Part shown: one piece after another, positions 16,014 through 25,246 of the stretch
Layout: the number at the start of each line of letters is the position of its first letter
How positions within the stretch are numbered: the stretch's first letter is position 1
Assembly (NCBI GenBank): GCA_964647905.1
Contig: CAZYJR010000011.1
Coordinates: 41,910 to 105,909, forward strand
Direction: 5' to 3'
From: CAZYJR01 sp964647905
GTDB lineage: Bacteria; Desulfobacterota; DSM-4660; Desulfatiglandales; HGW-15
DNA: 64,000 nucleotides
Translations under genes and position numbers: made by a program
The notes under the pieces: generated by a model
Told to the model about the DNA's origin: nothing
The model's input: only the letters and a program-made list of their open reading frames with translations
The model's database searches: none

Positions 16014-18193
16014 GATTCCTTGCCTCCTTGGGTTTGATCGGGCTGCGGGGCCAGGCGCTCCTTCAGCGCGGAGCAGCGGTTCACGGGGCGGTCGTTCTTG
16101 ACCGCTATGGCCAAGGCCTTGGCCGTTCCCACCAGGACCACCAGCCGCCTGCCCCGGGTGACCGCGGTGTATATCAGGTTTCTCTGGAGCAGCATGAAGT
16201 GCTGGGTGAGGATCGGTATCACCACGGCCGGGTATTCCGAGCCCTGGGACTTGTGTACGGACACCGCATAGGCCAGGACCAGCTCGTCCAGGTCGTGGGG
16301 CTCGTATGGGACCGGTCGGCCCTCGAAGGTCACCGTCACCTCACGGGTCTCCGGGTCCACCGCCCGGATCCTGCCTATGTCGCCGTTGAAGACCTCCTTG
16401 TCGTAGTTGTTGCGGATCTGCATGACCTTGTCGCCGATCCGGAACTCCCTGTTTCCCCGCGCTATGGCCGTGCGCCCGGGATTGAGGGCCGCCTGGAGCA
16501 CCGTGTTGAGGTTCTCGGCGCCCGCAGTGCCTCGGTGCATGGGGGAGAGGACCTGGATGTCGTCCATGGGGTCCAGATTGAATCCCTTGGGTATGCGCTC
16601 CCTCACCAGGCCCTCTATGGTCCTTACCGCGTCTTCAGGCTCCTCCCGGCGGATGAAGTGGAAGTCAGCGGTCGGAGGGGAGCGGTCGAGCGGCGGTATG
16701 GCGCCCTGCCTTATGCGGTGGGCGTTTACTACGATCAGGCTCTCCCTTGCCTGGCGGAAGATCTCGGTGAGGGTGACCACCGGGACGGCTCCGGAGTCGA
16801 TTATGTCCCTGAGGACGTTGCCCGCGCCGACCGAGGGGAGCTGGTTCATGTCTCCGACCAGGATCAGGCGGGCCGAGAGGGGCACGGCCTTTATAAGGTG
16901 GTGCATGAGGATGGTGTCTATCATGGAGGCCTCGTCCACCACCAGGAGGCCGCAGTCCAGGGGGCGCTTCTCGTTTCTCTGGAAGCCGCCCCTCTGCGGG
17001 CTGAACTCCAACAGCCGGTGTATGGTCTTGGCCTCGCGTCCCGTGGCCTCGCTCATGCGCTTGGCCGCACGGCCCGTTGGTGCGGCGAGCAGGATCCCGG
17101 TGCCCACCCTGGATGCGATCTTGATTATGGCGTTGACTATGGTGGTCTTTCCTGTCCCGGGGCCGCCGGTTATCACCATGACCTTGCTCTCCAGGGCGCA
17201 GGCGACCGCGCGGGCCTGGAGCTCGGCAAGGGTGATGGACAGGCGCTCCTGCACCCAGGCAAGGGCCTTTTTCGTGTCCACCGGCCGGAGGGCCGAAGGC
17301 GCCCTGAGGAGGGTCTTGAGGCGTGCGGCCATCAGGACCTCGGCCCGGTGGAACGGGGCCAGGTACACGGCCCTTTGGCCCCCGGGGAGGTCCTCGATCA
17401 CAATCCTCCCCTCGGCCGCGATGGTATCCATGGCGCCTGCTATGTCCTCCCCGGATACCTCCAGTGTCTCCAGGGCCTTTTCAACCAAGGGCTCCAGCGG
17501 GTAGTAGACGTGGCCCTCGTCGGCCAGGCGGTTCAGGACGTAGAGAATCCCCGCCTCCACCCTGACCGGGGAGTCCTTGGAAAAGCCGAGCTTCTCGGCG
17601 ATCTTGTCCGCGGTCACGAACCCTATGCCGAATATGTCGGTGGCCAGGCGGTAGGGATTGGTGCGCAGTATCTCCAGGGAGTCGCGGCCGTACTCCTTGA
17701 AGATCTTGGCGGCGTAGTTGGCGCTCACCCCGTGGGCCTGGAGAAAGATCATCACGTCCCGGATCTCTTTTTGGTCCTCCCACGCCCGACGGATCATGTC
17801 CAGGCGCTTCTCGCCGATCCCCTCCACCCGGCCCAGGTCTTCTATGTGGTGCTCGATGACATCCAGGGTCTTCTCGCCGAAGAGCCTGACTATGCGCTCG
17901 GCCATTACCGGGCCTATGCCCTTTATAAGGCCGCTTCCCAGGTACTTGCGGATCCCCGAGACACTGGCCGGGGCCGCGGAGCGGTAGTCGGTCACCTTGA
18001 ACTGCCGGCCGTAGCGCGGGTGGAGCTCCCATTCCCCGCTCATTTGGAGCTCTTCCCCGGGGGTGGGGGCCATGAGATTGCCCACCACGGTCACCAGGTC
18101 CCGTTCTCCCCTCACCCGCACCCGGGCCACGGTGTAGCCGTTGTCCTCGTTGTTGTAGGTGACGCGCTCGATTTGGCCTCTGAGCTCACGCAT
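16010..18193 (-). CDS. recD2: RecD2-type ATP-dependent DNA helicase
   Basis: The 727-residue protein has the RecD2 layout: an N-terminal OB-like domain, tandem helix-hairpin-helix segments (YLGSGLIKGIGPVMAERIV, LGRVEGIGEKRLDMI), then the SF1B motor with Walker A VITGGPGTGKTT, DEASMID, GDMNQLPSVGAG and the C-terminal UvrD-like part with AVSVHKSQGSEYPAV. It is a 5'-3' helicase of DNA repair, distinct from the RecBCD subunit RecD found separately at 18755-20569. It overlaps trmO by 8 bases upstream and the MORN gene by 4 downstream. Confidence 0.93.
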   Translation of the reverse strand: MRELRGQIERVTYNNEDNGYTVARVRVRGERDLVTVVGNLMAPTPGEELQMSGEWELHPRYGRQFKVTDYRSAAPASVSGIRKYLGSGLIKGIGPVMAERIVRLFGEKTLDVIEHHIEDLGRVEGIGEKRLDMIRRAWEDQKEIRDVMIFLQAHGVSANYAAKIFKEYGRDSLEILRTNPYRLATDIFGIGFVTADKIAEKLGFSKDSPVRVEAGILYVLNRLADEGHVYYPLEPLVEKALETLEVSGEDIAGAMDTIAAEGRIVIEDLPGGQRAVYLAPFHRAEVLMAARLKTLLRAPSALRPVDTKKALAWVQERLSITLAELQARAVACALESKVMVITGGPGTGKTTIVNAIIKIASRVGTGILLAAPTGRAAKRMSEATGREAKTIHRLLEFSPQRGGFQRNEKRPLDCGLLVVDEASMIDTILMHHLIKAVPLSARLILVGDMNQLPSVGAGNVLRDIIDSGAVPVVTLTEIFRQARESLIVVNAHRIRQGAIPPLDRSPPTADFHFIRREEPEDAVRTIEGLVRERIPKGFNLDPMDDIQVLSPMHRGTAGAENLNTVLQAALNPGRTAIARGNREFRIGDKVMQIRNNYDKEVFNGDIGRIRAVDPETREVTVTFEGRPVPYEPHDLDELVLAYAVSVHKSQGSEYPAVVIPILTQHFMLLQRNLIYTAVTRGRRLVVLVGTAKALAIAVKNDRPVNRCSALKERLAPQPDQTQGGKES

Positions 18194-18626
18194 CTTCCTC
18201 TTCCATGTTGCGGTGGACCCATTCCGGGACCGTGGCCCCGGCCGGGGCGTCCGAGCCCGGTATATAGGGCTTTATGTCCAGGACGGGCGTGCCGTCGAAG
18301 GCGTCGGTCTTGTCCACCCGGATGCTCAGGCCATCGACTGCCAGGATCCCGGCCACGTCCAGGCCTATGGGGTTGGGCCTGGCCGGGGACCGGGTGGCGA
18401 ACACCCCCCTCAAAGGGTTTGCCGGGTTGGCCCGAGGGTGGACCCTGTAGGTGTGCCTGTCCCGGTGGTTGTCCTTGCCGTCCATCCAGTAGAGGAGGAT
18501 CAGGTGGGAGAACCCCTCCAGGCCCAGGAGGGCCTCTTGAAAGGCCTCATGGATCTCTATGGTGACGCCGCCGTTCTCGCGGCGCACTGCACCTATCGGT
18601 GTCAGCCTGAAATCGTCCGTACTCAT
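18186..18626 (-). CDS. trmO: tRNA (t6A37) methyltransferase, TsaA/TrmO family
   Basis: The 146-residue protein is a TsaA/TrmO-type beta-barrel with FSHLILLYWMDG, RVHPRAN and the signature FATRSPARPNPIGLDV. The family methylates N6-threonylcarbamoyladenosine at tRNA position 37 with SAM. I chose the ATG at 18626 (MSTDDFRL); a TTG three codons upstream is possible. It heads the operon with recD2 and the MORN gene; a strong promoter lies 68 bases upstream. Confidence 0.9.
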   Translation of the reverse strand: MSTDDFRLTPIGAVRRENGGVTIEIHEAFQEALLGLEGFSHLILLYWMDGKDNHRDRHTYRVHPRANPANPLRGVFATRSPARPNPIGLDVAGILAVDGLSIRVDKTDAFDGTPVLDIKPYIPGSDAPAGATVPEWVHRNMEEEDA

Positions 18627-18693
18627 TGGAATCAACGCTCGCTTCCCGCCTGGGACCTTGCCGGTCGCCGGCGGCTCATTTGCGGATGAGCAC

Positions 18694-18722
18694 TAGTTAG
18701 GCCGATTTTGCTGGTATGTCAA
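18694..18722 (-). promoter_or_regulatory. Sigma-70-type promoter for trmO-recD2-MORN
   Basis: On the minus strand a perfect TTGACA (18717-18722) is followed after 17 bases by TAACTA (18694-18699). The leader holds a small hairpin (CTCAT/ATGAG near 18676-18691). Confidence 0.65.
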
Positions 18723-18754
18723 TAGGTTTATCCTTGCATCCGGCCCCATGTGGC

Positions 18755-20569
18755 TCACCCGCCGGCCCACAGGGCCTCCTCCAGGCCGGAGCTCCTCAGG
18801 GTGCGCCTGGAGACCGCGCTCCTCAGGACGTCCTCCGGCGCCCAGATCTCCACGTACTCCCTGGCCCTGGTGACCGCGGTGTAGAGGAGCTCCCTGGTCA
18901 GGACCGGGGAAGGCCGGTCGGGGAGCAGCACCAGGACCCGGTCGAACTCCGAGCCCTGGCTCTTGTGGACGGTCATGGCATAAGCGGTCTCGTGCTCCGG
19001 GAGTCTCACCGGGTGGAACCTCCTGACGGTCCCGTCCGGCATGGCAAAGCAGGCCTGGAGCCCCCCGCCCCGCTCCGGTGAGAGCACCACGCCCATGTCG
19101 CCGTTGAAGAGCTGGAGCTCATAGTCGTTCCTGGATATCATGACCGGCATGCCCCGGTACCAGCGTCCGCCCGGGCTGATAATGCCTTCCTCGGCCAGGG
19201 CCCTCTCCACGAGGAGGTTCACCGCTCTGGCCCCGAAGGGGCCCTCCCTCAAGGCGCAGAGTATGGAGAATCGCTCGAGGCTCCTGCCTGCAGCCGCAGG
19301 GTCGCCCGGCCGCGCGCACCACCCGTAGCCCTGGACCGCAGGGCGCCTGAGGCGGGGGTGGATCTCCCCCGCCCCGGGCAGGGGGGACCACGCTATGTCC
19401 GGGAAGCCGCCCCTTCCCAGCAGCTCCATGGTGAGATCAGGCTCGCCGCGGTTCAAGGCGCGGCTTACCGCCTGGATCCCGCTGCCCTCGGCGAACCGGT
19501 GGCTTTCCTCCAGGAGCACTATGGCGTCCGACATGGGGCTTGCCCCGGCCCCGTCCGCAGGGAGCCCGCCGCCGGCGGCCCGCTCCAGGACCCCTCGGAG
19601 CCGCCGGGAGTAGCCGCGGGGCCTCTCAGTGCCGCAGATGTCCCCGAGGACCGCGCCCGCCTCCACTGAGGCCAACTGGTCCCTGTCCCCCAGGAGGATC
19701 AGTCGCGCCCCGGGCGGGAGGGCCCTTACCAGTGCGGCCATGAGAGCGATATCCACCATGGAGGCCTCGTCCACCACCAGTACGTCCACGGGCAGGGGAT
19801 TGCCCGGGTGGTGCCGGAACTCGGACGACCCGGATATGGTGCCCAGGAGGCGGTGTATGGTGGTGGCGGAGGCCGGGACGGCGGCCCTTGCCTCCTCGGT
19901 TGTGGCGAGCCCCTCCAGGGTCTCCTGGACCGCCTCGCCCAGCCTGGCGGCGGCCTTGCCCGTGGGGGCGGCCAAAGCGAACCTCGGGGGCCGGCTCGGC
20001 GAGAGCTCGGCAAGGAGGGCCAGGATCTTGGCCACGGTGGTGGTCTTTCCGGTCCCCGGGCCGCCGGAGATTACGGTGAAGGGCTTGAGGGCCGCAAGGC
20101 ACGCGGCCGCCCGGGCCCGATCGACCCCGGCGCCTCCCGGCCTGCGGGGAAAGAGGCGCCCCAGGCGCTCCTCGAGCTCCTCGATCTCCGGCTCCGGGTC
20201 GACCTCCCCGGCCCTTTCCCTGATCCAGCGGCTTACCGTGTCCTGGTAGGCCCAGTAGCGATGGAGATAGAGCCTGTTCGAGCCGTCCAGTATCAGGGGG
20301 GCGAACGCCCCGGGCGCGCCCACGGCCGGTGACGCCTTGAGCTCGGCGGCCCAGTCCTCGGGGGAGGGCGGCTCCGGGTCCCCGCCCGCCAGGTCCGCGG
20401 CCCTTGAAAGATCGAGGCAGACGTGCCCCTCCCTGGTGGCCCGGCAGGCAAGACCGGCGCCCAGGAAGACCGCCTGCGAGGCGGCGTCTCCGGATAGCTC
20501 CCTGACCAGCTCGGCGAACAGGAGATCCAGTGTCCCCATGAGCCCGCCGCCCGGGTTATTGCCGCTCAT
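18755..20569 (-). CDS. recD: Exodeoxyribonuclease V alpha subunit
   Basis: The 604-residue protein has the length and order of RecD: an N-terminal interaction domain, Walker A ISGGPGTGKTTTVAKILALL, APTGKAAARL, VDEASMVDIALMAALV, GDRDQLASVEAGAVL and the C-terminal AMTVHKSQGSEFDRVLV. RecD is the fast 5'-3' motor of RecBCD. recB and recC lie 12 kb away at 32.4-39.3 kb, so the subunits are not in one operon. The upstream cysteine-cluster gene ends 4 bases before the ATG. Confidence 0.93.
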   Translation of the reverse strand: MSGNNPGGGLMGTLDLLFAELVRELSGDAASQAVFLGAGLACRATREGHVCLDLSRAADLAGGDPEPPSPEDWAAELKASPAVGAPGAFAPLILDGSNRLYLHRYWAYQDTVSRWIRERAGEVDPEPEIEELEERLGRLFPRRPGGAGVDRARAAACLAALKPFTVISGGPGTGKTTTVAKILALLAELSPSRPPRFALAAPTGKAAARLGEAVQETLEGLATTEEARAAVPASATTIHRLLGTISGSSEFRHHPGNPLPVDVLVVDEASMVDIALMAALVRALPPGARLILLGDRDQLASVEAGAVLGDICGTERPRGYSRRLRGVLERAAGGGLPADGAGASPMSDAIVLLEESHRFAEGSGIQAVSRALNRGEPDLTMELLGRGGFPDIAWSPLPGAGEIHPRLRRPAVQGYGWCARPGDPAAAGRSLERFSILCALREGPFGARAVNLLVERALAEEGIISPGGRWYRGMPVMISRNDYELQLFNGDMGVVLSPERGGGLQACFAMPDGTVRRFHPVRLPEHETAYAMTVHKSQGSEFDRVLVLLPDRPSPVLTRELLYTAVTRAREYVEIWAPEDVLRSAVSRRTLRSSGLEEALWAGG

Positions 20570-20573
20570 AGAC

Positions 20574-21047
20574 CTACCCCTTGTAATGCTTGCGTTTCAT
20601 TCTTCTTCGCTTCGTACGCTCCGCCTTCCTGCGGATATCGTCCGGGTGGACGCAGGCGCCCGGCACCACCCGGTCCCGGACCGAGACCCCGGCCTCGTGC
20701 ACCGTCTTCGGGCTGCCCGAGACCAGGGGGTGCCACTCGGGCAGGTCCCGGCCTTCCATAAGCAGCCGGTACGCGCAGGTCTCCGGCAGCCAGACGATCT
20801 CCCTCAGGGTCTCGGGGCTCAGGCCGATACAGTCGTTCTTTATGAGCATCCGGTCCGGGTAGATCAGGCACCGGGCGGTCGTGGTGTCCAAGTACTCGCA
20901 CGCCACCGGGATCACCCGTATCTCGCCGCTCCCTTCATCCTCGATCTTCTTCAGGCAGCAGTTCCCGCAGCCGTCGCATAGGGACTCCCACTCCTCCGGG
21001 GTCATCCGATCCAGTGGCTTGACCTTCCAAAAGGGCGCTGTTTCCAT
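20574..21047 (-). CDS. YcgN/YkgJ-type cysteine-cluster protein
   Basis: The 157-residue protein starts METAPFWKVKPLDRMTPEEWESLCDGCGNCCLKKIED, the typical start of the UPF0260/YcgN family. Cysteines in CDGCGNCC, ACEYLD, CLIYPDR and CAYRLL are arranged to bind a metal, probably zinc or an Fe-S cluster. The biochemical role is unknown. I chose the ATG at 21047 because GGGGAGGCGG precedes it; the frame is open upstream. It forms a two-gene operon with recD. Confidence 0.87.
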   Translation of the reverse strand: METAPFWKVKPLDRMTPEEWESLCDGCGNCCLKKIEDEGSGEIRVIPVACEYLDTTTARCLIYPDRMLIKNDCIGLSPETLREIVWLPETCAYRLLMEGRDLPEWHPLVSGSPKTVHEAGVSVRDRVVPGACVHPDDIRRKAERTKRRRMKRKHYKG

Positions 21048-21269
21048 GATCACCGCCTCCCCCTGCGGCGGATAGGGAGTATCGATCGGTGCTCCGGCCG
21101 TGCCTCGATCCCGCCGGGAGCCAGGATAACCCAAACCGGCCCACTGGAAAAGAGGAGACTCGATAAGGCTCGTTTCGATCTACAGTCCCTGCGGGTTCCG
21201 AATACAGCAACGCCCCCATTCCGCACGGCCTCTCTCGCCTGTATCCTAAAAGCTTCGGAAGCGGTCTTT

Positions 21270-22853
21270 ATGGAGTGGAGCGGCATGAGAGTCAATCCGT
21301 ACGTATTTTTCATATCCGCGGTGGTTATCCTGTGTTTTCTCTTCCTGGGGGCGATCTTCACCGGCCCGGCCAACCGTTTCTTCGAGCTGCTCCAGGACGG
21401 GATCGCGGCCAACTTCGGGTGGTTCTACGTCCTGGGCGTGGGGTTCTTCCTCTTCTTCGTCCTGTGGCTCTTTGTGAGCCCCTACGGGAGGATCCGGCTG
21501 GGAAAGGATCACAACAGGCCGGAGTTCAGCAACTTGAGCTGGTTCGCCATGCTCTTCAGCGCCGGCATGGGGATCGGCCTCCTCTTTTACAGCGTGGCCG
21601 AGCCGGTGCTCCATTTCGCCGAGCCGCCCACGGGGACCGGAGGGACGGAAGAGGCGGCCAGGCAGGCCCTTATCCTGACCTTCTTTCACTGGGGGCTGCA
21701 CGCCTGGGCCATATATATAGTGGTGGGGCTCTCCCTGGCCTTTTTCGCCTACCGCTACGACCTGCCCCTCTCAATACGCTCCACCCTCTACCCCATACTC
21801 GGCGAGAGGATCCACGGCGGGGCCGGGAACACGGTCGAGATACTGGCGGTCTTCGGCACCCTGTTCGGGGTGGCCACGTCCCTGGGGCTGGGCGTAAAGC
21901 AGGTCAATGCGGGGTTGGACTACCTCGGGTTCGTCTCGCAATCCCGGACCAACCAGCTCCTCTTGATAGCGGGGATCACGGCGGCGGCGACCGTTTCCGT
22001 GGTCTCGGGCCTGGACAAGGGGATCAGGAGGCTCAGCACCATGAACCTCTTCCTGGGCGTCGTGCTGCTCCTGTTCGTCCTTGCTGCCGGGCCGACCGTC
22101 TTCCTCCTGGGCACCCTGGTCCAGGGAATCGGCCGCTACCTCCAGGAGCTCCCGGGCATGACCTTCCAGACCAACGCATACGAGGGGATCCAGTGGAAGA
22201 AGCAGTGGACCCTTTTCTACTGGGGATGGTGGATCTCATGGTCTCCGTTCGTGGGGATGTTCATTGCGCGCGTCTCCAGGGGGCGCACCATCCGCCAGTT
22301 CATCGGGGGCGTGCTCCTTGTGCCCACGCTGCTCACCTTCCTCTGGATGACGGTGTTCGGCAACACGGCCATTCACATGGAGCTATACGGCAGTGGAGGC
22401 ATTGCGGCGGCGGTCTCGGAAAACCTGCCCACGGCGCTCTTCGCCCTGCTGGAGAAGCTCCCCTTCTCCGGCGCCGGCGTGGTGCTGGCAACGGTGGTCG
22501 TGGCCACCTTCTTCATCACCTCGTCGGATTCAGGTTCCCTGGTGATAGACATCCTGACCTCCGGCGGGGACCCCCACCCCCCGGTCTGGCAGCGGATCTT
22601 CTGGGCGCTCACCGAAGGGGCGGTGGCCGCCGTCCTCCTCGTGGCGGGCGGCCTGATGGCGCTCCAGACCGCGGTCATCACCACGGCCCTTCCGTTCTGT
22701 GTGATCATGCTCTTGATCTGCTACAGCCTGGTGAGAGGCCTGAGGGCCGTTCCCTCCAGGAGCTATGTCCTGCGATGCGACCCGGCCGAAGAGCCGGCTG
22801 CAGGCGACGGGTCCCCGGAGCGGGGTCCTCGCCCGGAAGGAGGCTCACCATGA
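21270..22853 (+). CDS. BCCT-family betaine/choline/carnitine transporter
   Basis: The 527-residue protein has about twelve membrane segments and clear BCCT signatures: FSAGMGIGLLFYSVAEP, FFHWGLHAWAIY and WTLFYWGWWISWSPFVGMFIARVSRGRT. The aromatic and glycine positions of the substrate site are present. The family imports quaternary ammonium compounds, coupled to Na+ or H+. The C-terminal tail is short, unlike osmosensing BetP. The first ATG (21270) is used here; an ATG five codons later has a slightly better ribosome site. It overlaps the next gene by 4 bases. Confidence 0.93.
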   Translation: MEWSGMRVNPYVFFISAVVILCFLFLGAIFTGPANRFFELLQDGIAANFGWFYVLGVGFFLFFVLWLFVSPYGRIRLGKDHNRPEFSNLSWFAMLFSAGMGIGLLFYSVAEPVLHFAEPPTGTGGTEEAARQALILTFFHWGLHAWAIYIVVGLSLAFFAYRYDLPLSIRSTLYPILGERIHGGAGNTVEILAVFGTLFGVATSLGLGVKQVNAGLDYLGFVSQSRTNQLLLIAGITAAATVSVVSGLDKGIRRLSTMNLFLGVVLLLFVLAAGPTVFLLGTLVQGIGRYLQELPGMTFQTNAYEGIQWKKQWTLFYWGWWISWSPFVGMFIARVSRGRTIRQFIGGVLLVPTLLTFLWMTVFGNTAIHMELYGSGGIAAAVSENLPTALFALLEKLPFSGAGVVLATVVVATFFITSSDSGSLVIDILTSGGDPHPPVWQRIFWALTEGAVAAVLLVAGGLMALQTAVITTALPFCVIMLLICYSLVRGLRAVPSRSYVLRCDPAEEPAAGDGSPERGPRPEGGSP

Positions 22854-23302
22854 ACAGTTGGAAGAGCAAGCTACAGGACCTGGTAACCAGGAAGCAGTCG
22901 GTCGCCAAAGAAGGGGCCGGGCGGGAATCCAAGGAAGAGCGCCGCAGGCGGCTGGACGCCTTTTTCGACCGGACCGTGCTCCCGGCCTTCCGCGAGCTCG
23001 AGCGCGAGCTCAGCGCAAGCCATCCGGGCGTGGCCGCACGGATCGACCGGGAGCCTTACCAGGTAACCCTGTCGGTCTACCGCAACGACTCGCGTGAGTT
23101 TTACTACACGGTCCGGGAGGCGCGTCTCCACCGGGACATGTTCGCGTTCCCGCAGATCGTCAGGCCCCGCGAGCCCAAGGAATGGCGCGTCCAGGTGGTC
23201 ATGCCCGGAAAGGAGCGAAAACCCCGCGAGCCCCGGACCTTCACCAAGGAGGGCCTGATCGACGACTTCCTCGCCCAGTACGCCAAGTGCCCCGGCCTTT
23301 GA
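22850..23302 (+). CDS. Small soluble protein coupled to the BCCT transporter
   Basis: The 150-residue charged protein has no signal peptide or membrane segment. It begins MNSWKSKLQDLVTRKQ; a helical half rich in Arg and Glu is followed by a beta-rich half (YQVTLSVYRNDSREFYYTVRE). The ATG overlaps the transporter stop (ATGA) and AAGGAGG lies upstream, so it is translated with the transporter. I do not recognise the family. A regulatory or accessory role for the transporter is inferred from coupling only. Confidence 0.75.
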   Translation: MNSWKSKLQDLVTRKQSVAKEGAGRESKEERRRRLDAFFDRTVLPAFRELERELSASHPGVAARIDREPYQVTLSVYRNDSREFYYTVREARLHRDMFAFPQIVRPREPKEWRVQVVMPGKERKPREPRTFTKEGLIDDFLAQYAKCPGL

Positions 23303-23333
23303 ACCCCGGTCTCTTCAATGGGAGAAGGATGGC

Positions 23334-23426
23334 TTAGGCGGCGAATCGGAGCAATTCCAGATCCACCCCTCGATCAGCCGCTTCCTTGGCCCTTGCCAAC
23401 AGCACGCGGTTTATGCTGACTAAGTC
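23334..23426 (-). pseudogene. Possible remnant of an unidentified gene
   Basis: Downstream of the ParE-type toxin, a minus frame different from the toxin frame reads DLVSINRVLLARAKEAADRG and then VDLELLRFAA before a stop. The composition is that of a real amphipathic helix, but there is no start and no known family. It may be a truncated gene end replaced by the toxin-antitoxin module. Confidence 0.3.
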
Positions 23427-23728
23427 TACTTCAGATCTTTGAGACGACCTCTCCAGTAACTTGGGCGTCTCTTCTGGTGCGCCACTGCCACGATCACCAC
23501 CAACTCTGACTCGACAGCGTAAAAGAGGCTGTATGGAAAGTGGTTGAGGACTTTCCGCCTGATGCCACTTTCGGCGGGCGCTGCGGCATAAGGGTTTTCG
23601 CTGATAAACGTGATACCCCTTAGTACCTCGGCAACAAATCTGAAGCCAAGCCCCGGGGCCTCATTTTCGTAGTACCGAGTCGCCTCGCGCAACTCCTCAT
23701 CAGCCTCGGGAAGGAACTCTGCATTCAT
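23426..23728 (-). CDS. RelE/ParE-superfamily toxin
   Basis: The 100-residue protein begins NAEFLPEADEELREATRYYENEAPGLGFRFVAEV and ends with IVAVAHQKRRPSYW, the usual ParE/RelE layout. Such toxins either cleave mRNA on the ribosome (RelE) or inhibit gyrase (ParE); the C-terminal AHQKRRPxYW favours the ParE-like subgroup. The ATG overlaps the antitoxin stop by 4 bases. Confidence 0.88.
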   Translation of the reverse strand: MNAEFLPEADEELREATRYYENEAPGLGFRFVAEVLRGITFISENPYAAAPAESGIRRKVLNHFPYSLFYAVESELVVIVAVAHQKRRPSYWRGRLKDLK

Positions 23729-23955
23729 GAGATGTCAGCTATAGCTCGCTTGAAAACCTCCTCTGCTGGTATGCTTTTGACCTTGCCTTCTCGGAAGTCC
23801 CGAAGCCGGCGCTCAGCTTCTTTGAGCCAGAGGCGCTCAACCTCCGATTCAGTTGGTTCATCCAGACTGGACAAGAGCGCCCCTGCCAACTGAGCTCGTT
23901 CCTTTAGACCCAGCTCCATTGCTTCGTTAATGATTTCTTCCAATTTTTTAGACAT
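23725..23955 (-). CDS. Antitoxin of the RelE/ParE module (addiction module component type)
   Basis: The 76-residue acidic protein starts MSKKLEEIINEAMELGLKERAQLAGALLSSLDEP, as in the CHP02574-type addiction antitoxins that pair with ParE-like toxins. AAAGGAGA lies 7 bases upstream of the ATG. A perfect TATAAT at 24082-24087 may be the -10 element of its promoter. Confidence 0.85.
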   Translation of the reverse strand: MSKKLEEIINEAMELGLKERAQLAGALLSSLDEPTESEVERLWLKEAERRLRDFREGKVKSIPAEEVFKRAIADIS

Positions 23956-24081
23956 TTTTAAGTCTCCTTTGTTCTCCAGGGCCGAAGGCCTTGAATTGGC
24001 AACGAGGCTTCCTGCAAAAGCCTGGGAAAAGTCGCCAACGCCATGACATGATAGTGGTTTTCACCCCGTTCCACAAGCAGC

Positions 24082-24087
24082 ATTATA
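24082..24087 (-). promoter_or_regulatory. Possible -10 element upstream of the ParE-type module
   Basis: The minus strand reads TATAAT here. The hexamer at the usual -35 distance is poor, so only the -10 match supports it. Confidence 0.3.
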
Positions 24088-24154
24088 GTCCACCCAAGTG
24101 CTGTTTGAGATATATTGATCTTTTCTCAGAGCCCGGCATGAAGCACAGTGAGGT

Positions 24155-25057
24155 TTAAGAGGTATTGCTTTCCCTTGCTTTTCGTGTGAAGAGTTCGCGC
24201 GTGTTCTCTCCGAGGATTCTTGCCAGGCTTGGCTCGGTGAGTCCGCCGGCTGCAAGGATCCTTAGCTCCCGGTCCCAGGCATATGGGATGTTGGGAAAAT
24301 CCGTGCCGTAGAGGATTCGCTCAGGCGGATAGGCGTGGAGCGGCGGGGGGTGGGCGCCGGGCAGATAGCCGGCGAGGGTCATGGTGGTGTCCAGCCGGAG
24401 GTTCTCGTATTTCTCGAGGAGCCGCATGTGCTCGTTGAACTCATCCATGCCCAGGTGGGGGACGCAGAGTAGGAGGTCCCTATGGGCCGCCAGGAGCCGC
24501 TCGACCAGGCGGGCCCCGCACAGCTCATGGGGATCGCACGGGTAGGCCGGGCTTCGCGGCTCCCTCCCCGCGTGGAATACCAGGGGCAGGCTGTTCGCGG
24601 CGCAGATCGCGGCCACCTGGTGGACCTCGGGGGAGTCCACCCGGACACCCTGCACATGGGCGTGGAGCTTCACGCCGCGTAGACCGGCGCGAAATGCCTC
24701 CTCCAGGATGTCGCCCGCACCTTCCTCGCCCGGGAACACGGTCCCGAGGGCGGTCACATGGGGGTTTTCCACCGCCAGGGACGCCATGAACCGGTTCAGC
24801 CCCCGGGACACTCCCGGCGTGTGGGCGTAGCACAAGGCGACCACGTGGTCCACGCCCCTGGAGAGGAGAAAGGATATCACCTCGCGGGCGCTCAGGCGGT
24901 AACGGACGGGCCAGCCGTGTGAGTCGAACCACCTCCTTATCGATGCGAACAGGCCGTCCGGAAACACATGGACGTGCGCGTCCACAACGGGCGGGAGATC
25001 CGGAGGGATGCGCTCTCCTTCGGGGTCGTTCAGGGCGGGTAGAGGGGATCTCAACAT
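24155..25057 (-). CDS. Amidohydrolase-2 family metal-dependent hydrolase
   Basis: The 300-residue TIM-barrel protein shows the amidohydrolase-2 pattern: DAHVHVFP near residue 27 (HxH metal ligands), VKLHAHVQ, LVFHAGRE, PHLGMDEF and YGTDFPNIPY with the catalytic Asp. Relatives include ACMSD-like decarboxylases and lactonases; the substrate is not predictable. It stands alone. A fragment of a closely related gene lies about 0.45 kb upstream, at 25499-25606, in the same orientation. Confidence 0.87.
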   Translation of the reverse strand: MLRSPLPALNDPEGERIPPDLPPVVDAHVHVFPDGLFASIRRWFDSHGWPVRYRLSAREVISFLLSRGVDHVVALCYAHTPGVSRGLNRFMASLAVENPHVTALGTVFPGEEGAGDILEEAFRAGLRGVKLHAHVQGVRVDSPEVHQVAAICAANSLPLVFHAGREPRSPAYPCDPHELCGARLVERLLAAHRDLLLCVPHLGMDEFNEHMRLLEKYENLRLDTTMTLAGYLPGAHPPPLHAYPPERILYGTDFPNIPYAWDRELRILAAGGLTEPSLARILGENTRELFTRKARESNTS

Positions 25058-25246
25058 AGGTTGTTTTGTCCCTTTCAGTGGAGGTTTATCACTATTTGAA
25101 GAAATGTTTCCATCCGCCCGGGATATGGCGTACTATCTGGTCCATGAGTGAGGGCTCCAGAGCTCGAGGGACGCATCCTTCGCGTAGTTACGCTCCGGGA
25201 TGGAAAGACGATACACAACGCAATTTCCGGACAGGGGGTTCAAGGG

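Noticed and set aside
16028..18565. An 845-codon open frame on the plus strand
   Set aside because: It lies antisense to recD2 and trmO, whose motifs are clear. High GC content opens such antisense frames; it has no start signal or known motif.
21275..23302. A 675-codon frame spanning the BCCT gene and its small partner
   Set aside because: Its first 525 codons are a shadow of the BCCT gene; only the part from 22850 is real.
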